From NCBI GenBank assembly GCA_947585865.1, contig CANPXH010000011.1:1-64000 (forward strand): DNA of 64,000 bases. The letters are read 5' to 3'. This DNA is from an uncultured Clostridia bacterium (lineage in GTDB: Bacteria; Bacillota; Clostridia; Lachnospirales; CAG-274). Position 1 is the stretch's first letter. Each line of letters starts with the position of its first letter. This document shows, piece after piece, positions 1 to 7,755 of the stretch. The notes beneath the pieces were generated by a model. The model had not been told where the DNA came from and ran no database searches. It worked only from the letters and a program-made list of their open reading frames with translations. The translations under genes and the position numbers were made by a program.

Positions 1-85
1 GATCCACAGTATCTTATACATTATAACATAAGTCCTGATTCAGGGCTTTAAACACTATAACTATATAATACGAGGAGATGATATA

Positions 86-937
86 ATGAAGAAAATACTG
101 CTGACACTTTTTTTAACAGCCGCCGTTCCCATATCCGTAAGCGAAGGACAGGTCATGCCCGTATGCTCCGTTTACGAAGAGGTATCCGCACCTGTAAAGG
201 ATACGGACAAAGAGCTTGAAGACTATGTGGCGGGAGTCGTTGCGGGAGAGATGCCTATAAATTTTCCTTACGAGGCTATGAAGGCGCAGGCCGTTGCCGC
301 CAGAACATATGCGCTCAGAATAAAGAGCGAAAACAAGAATATAAGCTACGATAATATAGATCAGGCATACATCACAACAGACAAAATGAAAAAAATGTGG
401 GGCGATGACTTTGAAAAAAATTACAGCAAGATACTTTCTGTTGTACAGGCCACGGCAGGAGAGATACTCACCTATGACGACCGGCCTATACTGGCTGTTT
501 TTTGCTCCACCACAAACGGGCACACCGAAGAATGCGAAAACGTATGGACACAGGATCTGCCCTATCTCTCAAGCGTAAGCTCGGCGGGAGATGAGCTTTC
601 CCCTTATTTCAGCGAGACCAAGGAAATATCAAAGGCAAAGCTCAGATCTCTTATAGGCTGCGAAGAGCTGAACATAACAAGCAGGACACAGGCAGGCTAT
701 GTCACGGAAGTAAAAGCGGGAAACAAAACGCTTTCGGGAAATAATGTGCGTGCCATATTGGGGCTGCGCTCCACAGCCTTTGATATAACGAACAAGGGAG
801 ATTCCATATCTATAACCACAAAGGGCTACGGCCACGGCTTGGGAATGAGCCAGTACGGAGCCTGCTATATGGCTAACCACGGCAGCACCTACAAGGAGAT
901 ACTTGAACATTACTATAAAGGCACGAAGATAACATAA
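86..937 (+). CDS. spoIID: Stage II sporulation protein D (SpoIID), peptidoglycan lytic transglycosylase
   Basis: SpoIID cleaves peptidoglycan glycan strands during engulfment of the forespore, acting from the mother-cell membrane together with SpoIIM and SpoIIP (family knowledge). The 283-residue product has a basic start and hydrophobic stretch (about residues 1-20) that acts as an anchor or signal. The diagnostic block YVAGVVAGEMP follows at residues 47-57, with the presumed catalytic Glu55. The SpoIID-type ending with GYGHGLGMSQYGA lies near residue 255. The ATG is preceded by GAGGAGATGATATA, a good ribosome-binding site. It is the first gene in the window and stands alone before ftsH. No SpoIIM or SpoIIP is visible nearby. 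A SpoIID-like vegetative lytic enzyme is the main alternative. Confidence 0.9.
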   Translation: MKKILLTLFLTAAVPISVSEGQVMPVCSVYEEVSAPVKDTDKELEDYVAGVVAGEMPINFPYEAMKAQAVAARTYALRIKSENKNISYDNIDQAYITTDKMKKMWGDDFEKNYSKILSVVQATAGEILTYDDRPILAVFCSTTNGHTEECENVWTQDLPYLSSVSSAGDELSPYFSETKEISKAKLRSLIGCEELNITSRTQAGYVTEVKAGNKTLSGNNVRAILGLRSTAFDITNKGDSISITTKGYGHGLGMSQYGACYMANHGSTYKEILEHYYKGTKIT

Positions 938-1037
938 GCTTTACCCCTTCCCTTTTTTGCCATGCCTTCACAGATTCAAGCGGCATCGGTGCAAAAGCCT
1001 GTATATATTAATTATTTCTAAAATTATATCATTATTG

Positions 1038-1066
1038 TTGATAATTGTAAAAAAATGTTATAAAAT
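1038..1066 (+). promoter_or_regulatory. Sigma-A type promoter of ftsH
   Basis: TTGATA (1038-1043), a 17-nt spacer and TAAAAT (1061-1066) lie 25 nt before the ftsH start. Read directly from sequence; not tested. Confidence 0.6.
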
Positions 1067-1090
1067 ACAATATGAACGGAGGCTTGACAT

Positions 1091-3016
1091 ATGAACGAAA
1101 ATGACAATATTAACAATAATGAAAATAACGACGGCAATAACAGACCCAACACGGATTTTAAACTGTTTATAAGGATACTTATAATTTCTTTGGGGCTTAC
1201 GTTCGTATTTAATCTGCTAAACATCACAATGTCTATGAGAAGCTTGAACGAACTTAATTTCAGCGAATTTGTAGACTGGGTGGAGGAAGGCAAGATAGAA
1301 AAGGTAGAGTTCCAAAACGACAAGCTTGAAGTTTATCCCATAGCGGAAAAGCTGGAGGCGGACGACAAAAAGCTTGCCGAAGGCTCCAATAAATTTTATG
1401 TAGGCAGGATATCCTACGATGAGCTTGTGCCTATACTCAGGAAAAACCATGTGGAGTTTTATGCGCCCATACAGTACAACTCTCCTCTTATATCATTTTT
1501 CACAAGCTGGGTGCTTCCCATACTTATAATGTATTTGGGCCTCACCCTTGTAATGCGTTTTATGATGAAGAGAATGGGAACGGGAGGCATGGGCAAATCC
1601 GCCGCCAAGATATATACGGAAAAGGAGACCGGAGTCACATTTGCAGATGTGGCGGGGCAAGATGAAGCAAAGGAATCCCTTGAGGAGATAATCGACTTTC
1701 TCCACAATCCCGAAAAATATCACAAAATAGGCGCAAAGCAGCCTAAGGGCGCTCTCCTCGTAGGCCCTCCCGGCACAGGAAAAACTCTGCTTGCAAGGGC
1801 TGTTGCAGGCGAGGCAAACGTTACTTTTATGAGCCTTTCCGGCTCTGACTTTGAAGAAATATTCGTAGGCGTAGGCGCTTCAAGGGTGAGAGATCTTTTC
1901 AAAAGCGCACAGGACAATGCGCCTTGCATAGTATTTATAGACGAGCTGGATGCGGTAGGCCACAAAAGAGATAACAGAATGGGTACCAACGACCAGACTC
2001 TGAATCAGCTTTTGGCGGAAATGGACGGCTTTGACAGTTCAAAAGGCGTGGTGATATTAGGCGCCACAAACAGACCCGAGGTGCTGGATCATGCCCTTTT
2101 GCGGCCCGGCCGCTTTGACAGAAGGATAATAGTTGAAAATCCCGACCTTAAAGGCAGGATAGATGTGCTTAAGGTACACATCAAAAATGTTGTGAAGGGC
2201 GATGACATAGACCTTGAAAAAATAGCTCTTGCCACAAGCGGCGCTTCAGGCGCAGACCTTGCCAATATCGTAAACGAGGCAGCCCTAAGAGCTGTTAAAA
2301 TGGGCAGGAGCAAAGTAATGCAGGAGGATCTTATGGAGTCTGTGGAAGTGGTTATCGCAGGCAAGGAAAAAAAGGACCGCATACTTTCGGACAAGGAAAA
2401 GAAAATAGTCGCATTCCACGAGGTAGGCCATGCGCTTGCGGCAGCTTTGCAGAAAAATGCTCAGCCTGTCCAAAAAATAACCATAATACCGAGGACAATG
2501 GGCTCTCTCGGATACACCATGCAGATGCCCGAAGAGGAGCGCTATCTTATGAGCAAGGATGAGATACTTGCCAAGATAGTCGTATACCTTGCGGGAAGAA
2601 GCGCCGAGGAAATAGAATTCGGCTCTGTCACAACGGGAGCAAGCAACGATATAGAAATGGCTACGAACCTTGCCAGAAATATGATAAGTCTTTACGGCAT
2701 GAGCGACAGATTCGATATGATGGCTCTTGAGAATGTGGAGAACAAATATTTAGGCGGGAATAAAATAGCCATAGTAGGCGAACAGACAATAGCCGCTCTT
2801 GACAGCGAGGTGCTTGCCGTTATAAAAGACTGCCACGAAAAGGCAAAGCAAATGCTTAGTGAAAACAAAAAAGCTCTTGAAGAGATAAGCACTTATCTCT
2901 ACGAAAAAGAAAACATAAGCGGCGAAGAATTTATGAATATATTCAGAAAATACAAGCATGATGAAAATACCGAAGAAGGCAGCGACACTGCTGATGAGAA
3001 TAATATATCCGTGTAG
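1091..3016 (+). CDS. ftsH: ATP-dependent zinc metalloprotease FtsH (variant pore and protease motifs)
   Basis: This is a membrane-bound AAA+ protease that degrades misfolded membrane proteins and regulatory proteins. The 641-residue product has a low-complexity Asn-rich N-terminus, then TM helix 1 (about 24-44), an extracytoplasmic segment and TM helix 2 (about 133-157). The AAA domain carries Walker A GPPGTGKT (225-232) and Walker B CIVFIDE (279-285). The M41 protease domain has the zinc motif HEVGH (443-447). Two positions differ from the usual family pattern: the pore region reads FEEIFVG where FVEMFVG is typical, and the protease motif is HEVGH instead of HEAGH. The essential HExxH and the FVG residues are kept, so the enzyme is probably active. 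An Asn-rich head and these changes suggest a paralogue and not the main housekeeping copy. The start is set by GGAGG 8 nt upstream of the ATG. Confidence 0.92.
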   Translation: MNENDNINNNENNDGNNRPNTDFKLFIRILIISLGLTFVFNLLNITMSMRSLNELNFSEFVDWVEEGKIEKVEFQNDKLEVYPIAEKLEADDKKLAEGSNKFYVGRISYDELVPILRKNHVEFYAPIQYNSPLISFFTSWVLPILIMYLGLTLVMRFMMKRMGTGGMGKSAAKIYTEKETGVTFADVAGQDEAKESLEEIIDFLHNPEKYHKIGAKQPKGALLVGPPGTGKTLLARAVAGEANVTFMSLSGSDFEEIFVGVGASRVRDLFKSAQDNAPCIVFIDELDAVGHKRDNRMGTNDQTLNQLLAEMDGFDSSKGVVILGATNRPEVLDHALLRPGRFDRRIIVENPDLKGRIDVLKVHIKNVVKGDDIDLEKIALATSGASGADLANIVNEAALRAVKMGRSKVMQEDLMESVEVVIAGKEKKDRILSDKEKKIVAFHEVGHALAAALQKNAQPVQKITIIPRTMGSLGYTMQMPEEERYLMSKDEILAKIVVYLAGRSAEEIEFGSVTTGASNDIEMATNLARNMISLYGMSDRFDMMALENVENKYLGGNKIAIVGEQTIAALDSEVLAVIKDCHEKAKQMLSENKKALEEISTYLYEKENISGEEFMNIFRKYKHDENTEEGSDTADENNISV

Positions 3017-3683
3017 ATGTATAGGCTGCACGAAACTGCTGGATATAGATGAGGATCCGTGGCTTTGCACAGAATGTGCAAGGGATTTCGGCGAGACCGA
3101 AGGATACCGCTGCGAAAGCTGCGGCAGGCTTATGGACCGCAAAGGCAAATGCTCCGACTGCAGCGGCGGCAATATATATTTTGACAAGGGCTATTGCGTG
3201 CTGGATTACAAGGGTGCGGTAAGAGACGCCATACTCAGATACAAATACAAAAATAAATTCAGATATGCAAAATACTTTGGCAGCGTTATGTCGCAATATG
3301 CAATAAGAAACTTTTTGCTGGGATATGATTACGTGACCGCCGTGCCCCTTCATAAAACTCGCTTTAAAGAAAGGGGCTACGATCAGGCGATGCTCATAGC
3401 CCGCATACTTGCCAAAAGCATAGGCTCCAAATATAAAAGACTGCTTATAAGGCAAAGGGCTACCGTGCCTCAAAACAGTCTAAATAAAAAGCAAAGACAG
3501 AAAAATATCAAAAATGCTTTTAAAACAATGGACAATGTCAATATCAAAGGCAAAAGGATACTTGTAGTTGACGATATATTCACCACGGGAGCCACTATGA
3601 ACGAATGCTGCAGGATGCTCAGAAAAAGCGGCGCCTATAAGATAGACTTTATAGCATTGAGCAGCAGGAGCCTTGAAGAATAA
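2958..3683 (+). CDS. comF: ComF family phosphoribosyltransferase-like protein
   Basis: ComF-type proteins support DNA uptake or recombination; their exact reaction is unknown. The 241-residue product begins with a four-cysteine zinc finger (CRCIGC near residues 18-23, then CTEC and CESC). It ends in a type I phosphoribosyltransferase fold with the PRPP-binding block RILVVDDIFTTGAT. It overlaps the 3' end of ftsH by 59 nt, so the two are translationally coupled. The start is uncertain: no strong ribosome-binding site precedes 2958, and ATG 2994 is a possible later start just before the cysteine cluster. I keep 2958 because a short basic helix before the first cysteines is usual in the family. 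Confidence 0.82.
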   Translation: MMKIPKKAATLLMRIIYPCRCIGCTKLLDIDEDPWLCTECARDFGETEGYRCESCGRLMDRKGKCSDCSGGNIYFDKGYCVLDYKGAVRDAILRYKYKNKFRYAKYFGSVMSQYAIRNFLLGYDYVTAVPLHKTRFKERGYDQAMLIARILAKSIGSKYKRLLIRQRATVPQNSLNKKQRQKNIKNAFKTMDNVNIKGKRILVVDDIFTTGATMNECCRMLRKSGAYKIDFIALSSRSLEE

Positions 3684-3814
3684 AAGCTGTTTTTGATCGG
3701 CAGGCTCTTTGTATTTTGAGCCGATGCCGTCATATCGCTTAAATAAAATGCCCTTGTCCAATAATGCGGCTTGCGGGAACCGTCTGTTTTCTATGCACCG
3801 CATGGGCAAATATA

Positions 3815-4048
3815 TCATTTGCGCACAGATATCTTAAATTGGGATACGATCTTTTTATAGCACTCTTCGCAAAGGTCGAACTCATGCTCTTCCGAATCCA
3901 TAGTAGTGCCATAGCCCCACCTTTTGTATACTGAAAGATAGTCTAGGGTATTGCCGAAGCTGTCCTTTTCTATAGGCTTTCCGCAGCAATTGCACTTTAC
4001 TTCTTCCACCTTGTATTGAATTATCGTTTCGGGTTTGAGCAGCTTCAT
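3815..4048 (-). CDS. Small zinc-ribbon protein of unknown function
   Basis: The 77-residue product has two CxxC pairs, CNCC near residue 20 and CEEC near residue 63, so it likely binds one zinc. Between them is a variable segment ending in a HEFDLCEECY motif. I have seen this ending in many small Firmicute proteins of unknown function; no role can be assigned. The start is ATG 4048, preceded by AAAGGAGTATTACC; an in-frame extension upstream to 4180 lacks such a site. The gene is divergent from the PHP hydrolase gene, and both promoters would lie in the 90-nt gap. Confidence 0.7.
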   Translation of the reverse strand: MKLLKPETIIQYKVEEVKCNCCGKPIEKDSFGNTLDYLSVYKRWGYGTTMDSEEHEFDLCEECYKKIVSQFKISVRK

Positions 4049-4137
4049 GGTAATACTCCTTTCTTCAAGTGTTATATAGATTATACTACATATTTTTTTA
4101 TTTGTATACAAGCAATTAATTGTAGGGATGTGATTAA

Positions 4138-4869
4138 ATGGGAAAATATAAGCTGGATATGCATATCCACAGCGTTTCAAGCGGCCATGCTTACAGCACC
4201 GTTACCGAAAACGCACGGTACGCCGCTCATATAGGCATGGAAGCCATAGGCATTTCCGACCATGCACCTATGATGCCGGGAAGCTGCGGCCATATTCATT
4301 TCCTCAATTTAAAGGTGCTGCCCGAATATATAGAAGGAGTACGGGTCTATAGGGGTATAGAGCTCAATATCAGAGACAGCGCAGGCAGAGTGGACAAGAG
4401 CATATCAAACGGCATATTAAGGCGCCTTGATTACGCCATAGCAAGTCTTCATCTGCCCTGTATGGATCCGCTCTCCTCAGATGAAAACACAGCGGCGCTG
4501 TGTAATGCTATGGAAAATGAATTTATAAAAATAATAGGACATCCGGGCGACCCCAGATATCCTATCGATACGGTACAGGTGGTTGCCGCCGCTAAGCGAA
4601 CAGGCACGCTGCTTGAGCTCAACAACGCTTCATTTGATCCTGCCAACGGCCGCAGAGGCGGCGAAGATGCTGCAATAAAAATGCTTAAAGAATGCAAGCG
4701 CCAAAATGTTCCTATAATACTTGGCAGCGATTCTCACTACCACACCTATATAGGAGACTTTGCCCGCTGCGAGGCTCTTCTCTCATCCGTGGATTTCCCG
4801 GAGGAGCTTATTATAAACAACGATATATCTCTTTGGGAAAAGGTGATATATAAAGATCAAAGGTTTTAA
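4138..4869 (+). CDS. PHP-domain metal-dependent hydrolase (YcdX-like)
   Basis: PHP-domain enzymes are metal-dependent phosphoesterases, and the YcdX type uses three metal ions. The 243-residue product is a single PHP domain with the N-terminal metal ligands DMHIHS (about residues 7-12), then ISDHA near residue 40, an ELN block near residue 80, GHPGDPRY near residue 139 and the closing GSDSH motif near residue 198. The spacing fits stand-alone YcdX-like proteins and not histidinol phosphatase (HisK), though HisK cannot be excluded. AGGGATG precedes the ATG. No pathway partner is adjacent, so the substrate is unknown. Confidence 0.82.
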   Translation: MGKYKLDMHIHSVSSGHAYSTVTENARYAAHIGMEAIGISDHAPMMPGSCGHIHFLNLKVLPEYIEGVRVYRGIELNIRDSAGRVDKSISNGILRRLDYAIASLHLPCMDPLSSDENTAALCNAMENEFIKIIGHPGDPRYPIDTVQVVAAAKRTGTLLELNNASFDPANGRRGGEDAAIKMLKECKRQNVPIILGSDSHYHTYIGDFARCEALLSSVDFPEELIINNDISLWEKVIYKDQRF

Positions 4870-4914
4870 AAACACTTTTTGATACCGCAAAGCGCTATAT
4901 CGGTCATATATCGC

Positions 4915-5234
4915 AGCCTGCCTTAAGCAGACTCAGCGTGTCGACAAAGTCGACACGCTTGAAAGAAATGTTTGCATTTCTTTCAGATTAATTAAGGTAG
5001 GAACCAGCCGTGTTTTCCGCAATTTTGGTGTTTAACACCAAAATTACAGAAAAGTTCCTGTCCTCGGAGGAAATGAATTCCTCCTGCGGATTAAAGTCTG
5101 CGATGCTTTTTTTTAAGCTGTTTGCTTTGATAATTCATATTTTGGGTCAAATTTTACTTTTTTGACAGTCTGAGCCTGCCTTAAGCAGGCCGCATCAAGC
5201 ATAAAAAGCTGTCTCACACAAAGACAGCTTTTTT
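4915..5234 (+). repeat. Structured dispersed repeat, copy A (near full length, plus orientation)
   Basis: This fills the 474-nt gene-free stretch after the PHP gene. In order it holds: hairpin 1 (AGCGTGTCGAC 4935-4945 / GTCGACACGCT 4949-4959, loop AAA); hairpin 2 (GAAAGAAATG 4961-4970 / CATTTCTTTC 4975-4984); a three-part nested stem (AGGAAC 4999-5004 with GTTCCT 5054-5059, TTTTC 5013-5017 with GAAAA 5049-5053, and arms 5021-5030 / 5036-5045); hairpin GGAGGAA / TTCCTCC (5066-5084); a G-U containing hairpin (5086-5101); and, near its 3' end, GACAGTCTGA at about 5164-5173. A 16-nt direct repeat AGCCTGCCTTAAGCAG flanks the core at 4915-4930 and 5173-5188. A terminator-like hairpin with a T run closes it (5206-5234). 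A related copy lies at 50590-50902 on the other strand. Confidence 0.85.
5206..5234 (+). terminator. Rho-independent terminator at the 3' end of repeat copy A
   Basis: Arms AAGCTGTCT (5206-5214) and AGACAGCTT (5222-5230) are followed by a T run to 5234. The equivalent position in copy D also carries an AAGCTGTC hairpin with a T run, so termination may belong to the element. Confidence 0.65.
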
Positions 5235-5343
5235 GATATATCGGTAAATTTATGTCTGCAGGGAATATCCCGCCGCTATAACAGGCGCTCAGCACACGGC
5301 CGTTTAAAATATCGCCTGCAAATATCCGTTTTCTACAATATCT

Positions 5344-5550
5344 TTATTCTTCGGCTTCCTCGGTCTTTTCCTCATCGGAAGCAAATTTCTCTGCGATCAT
5401 GACGATGCCGTATATCATCGCTGCCGCCGCCAATACCACCGTTGTAAACTTCAATATACAGCAAAGCTTTGAAATATCCGATCTTCTCACTTCGCTTCTG
5501 ACTATGCCTCTTATGGCTTTAAGATCAGCCCTTGTCAATTTTCCTTCCAT
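5344..5550 (-). CDS. Small single-pass membrane protein, unknown function
   Basis: The 68-residue product has a basic cytoplasmic-type head (about 1-28), one hydrophobic helix (about 31-52) and an acidic tail rich in Glu. AAGGAGG lies 7-8 nt before the ATG, so it is probably translated. It follows the RseC-like gene by 12 nt on the same strand and is likely co-transcribed with it. I do not recognise the family, and no catalytic or binding motif is visible. Confidence 0.6.
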   Translation of the reverse strand: MEGKLTRADLKAIRGIVRSEVRRSDISKLCCILKFTTVVLAAAAMIYGIVMIAEKFASDEEKTEEAEE

Positions 5551-5562
5551 AAAAAAACCTCC

Positions 5563-5982
5563 TTATCTGACAACATTGATCGCCTTTGGGATATAACCGC
5601 CTTTCTTGAAGCGATACTCCTGTGTCCTGATACTAATATAAGTAATTACGACCAAAACTATACCCAAAACTATACCCACAAGCTCGGGCGAACCGATGCT
5701 GTATCTGAGCGCACCGTAATATCCTGCAAATATGCCTGTCATAAAAGCAACGAAGGGTATGCCGTACATAATAACAGCAGCCTTCATAAAGTTGCTGTTA
5801 TCCAGCACCACTTCGACCTTGTCGCCTATATTTCCGCCGCACATATTCACAGCCTTTATGATCATATCCTTGCTTTCCAGCCCTGCGGAGCATGCTCTGC
5901 ACTTGGCGCAGGCCTCCGTTCTTTTCATTTTGACCACGAGTCTGTCGGCCTCCTTGCCAACGACCTCTCCTATCTCGCCCAT
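5563..5982 (-). CDS. RseC/MucC-like SoxR-reducing system protein
   Basis: RseC-family proteins are small membrane proteins linked to redox control, and in enterobacteria to reduction of the SoxR iron-sulfur cluster. The 139-residue product has the N-terminal cysteine cluster CAKCRACSAGL (about 25-35) followed by a GDKVEV strand. Two adjacent TM helices (about 68-87 and 97-115) come next, then a basic tail. This matches the PF04246 layout. In Clostridia similar genes often sit near Rnf-type electron transport genes, but none is visible here. AAAGGAGG precedes the ATG. The family call is firm; the function in this organism is inferred. Confidence 0.8.
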   Translation of the reverse strand: MGEIGEVVGKEADRLVVKMKRTEACAKCRACSAGLESKDMIIKAVNMCGGNIGDKVEVVLDNSNFMKAAVIMYGIPFVAFMTGIFAGYYGALRYSIGSPELVGIVLGIVLVVITYISIRTQEYRFKKGGYIPKAINVVR

Positions 5983-6012
5983 AAAGGCCCTCCTTTCAGT
6001 ATATCTCTATGC

Positions 6013-6040
6013 AAAAAATCCCCAGGCAAGACCCGGGGAT
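6013..6040 (-). terminator. Terminator after rpmE
   Basis: On the minus strand the arms ATCCCC and GGGGAT (plus strand 6035-6040 and 6018-6023), with an extra internal GG/CC pair, are followed by six T residues. It lies 13 nt beyond the rpmE stop and before the RseC-like gene. Confidence 0.75.
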
Positions 6041-6052
6041 GATCTACAGAAA

Positions 6053-6256
6053 TCATTTTCTGCCATACTTTTTGTTAAACTTGTCAACACGGCCGCCGGC
6101 ATCCAAAAGAACCTTCTGAGAGCCTGTGTAGAACGGATGACACTTAGAGCAGACCTCGACTCTTATCTCTTCCTTAGTGGAACCGATAACGAATTCGTTG
6201 CCGCAGTTGCATTTTACCTTAGCCTGATAATACTTAGGATGTATTCCTTCCTTCAT
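6053..6256 (-). CDS. rpmE: 50S ribosomal protein L31 (zinc-binding type)
   Basis: L31 sits on the large ribosomal subunit and contributes to a bridge between subunits. The 67-residue product has the typical start MKEGIHPKY and the zinc ligands CNCG (residues 16-19) and [13 protein letters not shown] (36-48). It is therefore the C+ zinc-containing paralogue and not the zinc-free form. The usual neighbour in Clostridia, rho, is upstream on the same strand, which supports the call. A terminator hairpin follows directly. Confidence 0.97.
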   Translation of the reverse strand: MKEGIHPKYYQAKVKCNCGNEFVIGSTKEEIRVEVCSKCHPFYTGSQKVLLDAGGRVDKFNKKYGRK

Positions 6257-6397
6257 TATTTACACCTCTTTCATATAGATTGGGATACATTTTGGCATTC
6301 CCTTACAGATGTATAACATCTCAATATCAGAGATGATTATAACACATAGCCGCAAATAATGCAAGAGCTTTTTTTATTTGGAGTTCAATTTATTTTT

Positions 6398-7693
6398 TTA
6401 TTTGGAGTTCAATTTATTTATTGCCTTTACAAAATCATTGTTATCCCTTGTCTTTGCAAGTATATCTATTATCTGTTCGGTAACCTCCCCTGCTGAAAGA
6501 TTTCCCATAAAAGAATTTCTTAGGAAATAAGCCGCATCCAGTTCGCTTCTGTTCAGGAGGAGCTCCTCTCGTCTGGTTCCCGATCTGGATATATTTATGG
6601 CGGGGAATATCCTTTTTTCGGACATTTTTCTGTCAAGCACAAGCTCCATATTGCCTGTGCCCTTAAATTCCTCAAATATGACGTCATCCATTTTGGAGCC
6701 TGTTTCCACAAGAGCTGTGGCAAGTATGGTAAGACTGCCGCCTTTTTCTATATTTCTTGCTGCGCCGAAAAATCTCTTTGGCATATACAATGCCGAGGGA
6801 TCTAATCCGCCCGAAAGAGTTCTGCCGCTTGAAGGCACGGTAAGGTTGTAGGCTCTTGACAGCCTTGTTATGCTGTCTAACAAAATAACGACATCCTTGC
6901 CCTGCTCCACAAGTCTCTTAGCTCTTTCGAGCACCATTTCCGCAACTCTCTTGTGATGCTCCGGCTGCTCGTCAAATGTGGAATACACCACATCCACATT
7001 GCCGGATATGCTCCTTTGCATATCTGTGACCTCTTCGGGCCTTTCATCTATAAGCAGCACTATTACATAAACATCCGGGTATTTCTTTGTGACCGCATTT
7101 GCCACCTTTTTCAAAAGCACGGTCTTTCCCGCCTTGGGAGGAGCAACTATCATACCCCTTTGACCCTTGCCTATAGGTGCGATCATATCGATAAGTCTTG
7201 TGGAAAGCTCTTTCTGATCGGTCTCCAGCTTTAGACCCTCCGTTGGGAAAACGGGAGTAAGATCGTCAAAGCTTGGGCGCCTTGCCGCCTTTTCGGGATT
7301 GTCACCGTTTACCTCGGTAAGAAAGATAAGAGCGGAAAATTTTTCATTTTCTCTGGGTACCCTGAGCTTTCCCTTTACCTTGTCGCCTGTCTTTAGATTA
7401 AAGCGCCTTATCTGTGACGGCGCAACATATATATCCTTTGTTCCCGGCAGATAATTGTCTGTCCTCAAAAAGCCAAAGCCATCGGGCAGAACCTCCAGTA
7501 TGCCTTCGCCGTACATATCAGACGCCATATCCTCAACATCCGCCGCCTTTTCCGCATCGGCAGGCAGGCTCTGCGGATCCACCTTTTCAAGCAGGTCTAT
7601 AAGCTCAGCCTTCCTGTAGCGTGTAATGCTGCCTATTCCCTTTTGCCTTGCGAGCTCTCTCAGCTCCGCAAGACTCATTTCAGAATATTTCAT
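6398..7693 (-). CDS. rho: Transcription termination factor Rho
   Basis: Rho is the hexameric RNA helicase that ends transcription at Rho-dependent sites. The 431-residue product has the N-terminal Rho_N helical domain ([13 protein letters not shown]) and a cold-shock-like RNA-binding domain with [19 protein letters not shown]. The ATPase domain follows, with a Walker A motif PPKAGKT, Walker B VVILLDS, and the Q/R-loop region ending [12 protein letters not shown] start it at ATG 7693, 4-5 nt after GGAGG; an earlier in-frame ATG at 7705 overlaps that site. A perfect 10-bp hairpin lies 22 nt upstream (7715-7740). rho precedes rpmE, a common order. Confidence 0.96.
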   Translation of the reverse strand: MKYSEMSLAELRELARQKGIGSITRYRKAELIDLLEKVDPQSLPADAEKAADVEDMASDMYGEGILEVLPDGFGFLRTDNYLPGTKDIYVAPSQIRRFNLKTGDKVKGKLRVPRENEKFSALIFLTEVNGDNPEKAARRPSFDDLTPVFPTEGLKLETDQKELSTRLIDMIAPIGKGQRGMIVAPPKAGKTVLLKKVANAVTKKYPDVYVIVLLIDERPEEVTDMQRSISGNVDVVYSTFDEQPEHHKRVAEMVLERAKRLVEQGKDVVILLDSITRLSRAYNLTVPSSGRTLSGGLDPSALYMPKRFFGAARNIEKGGSLTILATALVETGSKMDDVIFEEFKGTGNMELVLDRKMSEKRIFPAINISRSGTRREELLLNRSELDAAYFLRNSFMGNLSAGEVTEQIIDILAKTRDNNDFVKAINKLNSK

Positions 7694-7714
7694 ATATCCT
7701 CCCATTTTAACACA

Positions 7715-7740
7715 AGGGCTGTTGTGTTACCAACAGCCCT
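7715..7740 (-). terminator. Perfect stem-loop between the acidic LysM-like gene and rho
   Basis: Arms AGGGCTGTTG (7715-7724) and CAACAGCCCT (7731-7740) enclose a 6-nt loop. On the minus strand it follows the stop at 7756 and is trailed by TTGTGTTAAAAT, a weak U tract. It could terminate the upstream gene or act in the rho leader. Confidence 0.55.
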
Positions 7741-7755
7741 ATTCTTAAACAAATT

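Noticed and set aside
1-85. A weak hairpin (AAGTCCT / AGGGCTT, about 31-50) before spoIID as a terminator
   Set aside because: The stem is short with a mismatch and no T run. It could belong to an upstream gene outside the window, so I do not list it.
3700-3800. Similarity of GGGAACCGTCTGTTTTC (about 3777-3793) to the repeat core GGAACCAGCCGTGTTTTC
   Set aside because: The match is short and the paired arms are missing, so it is probably chance.
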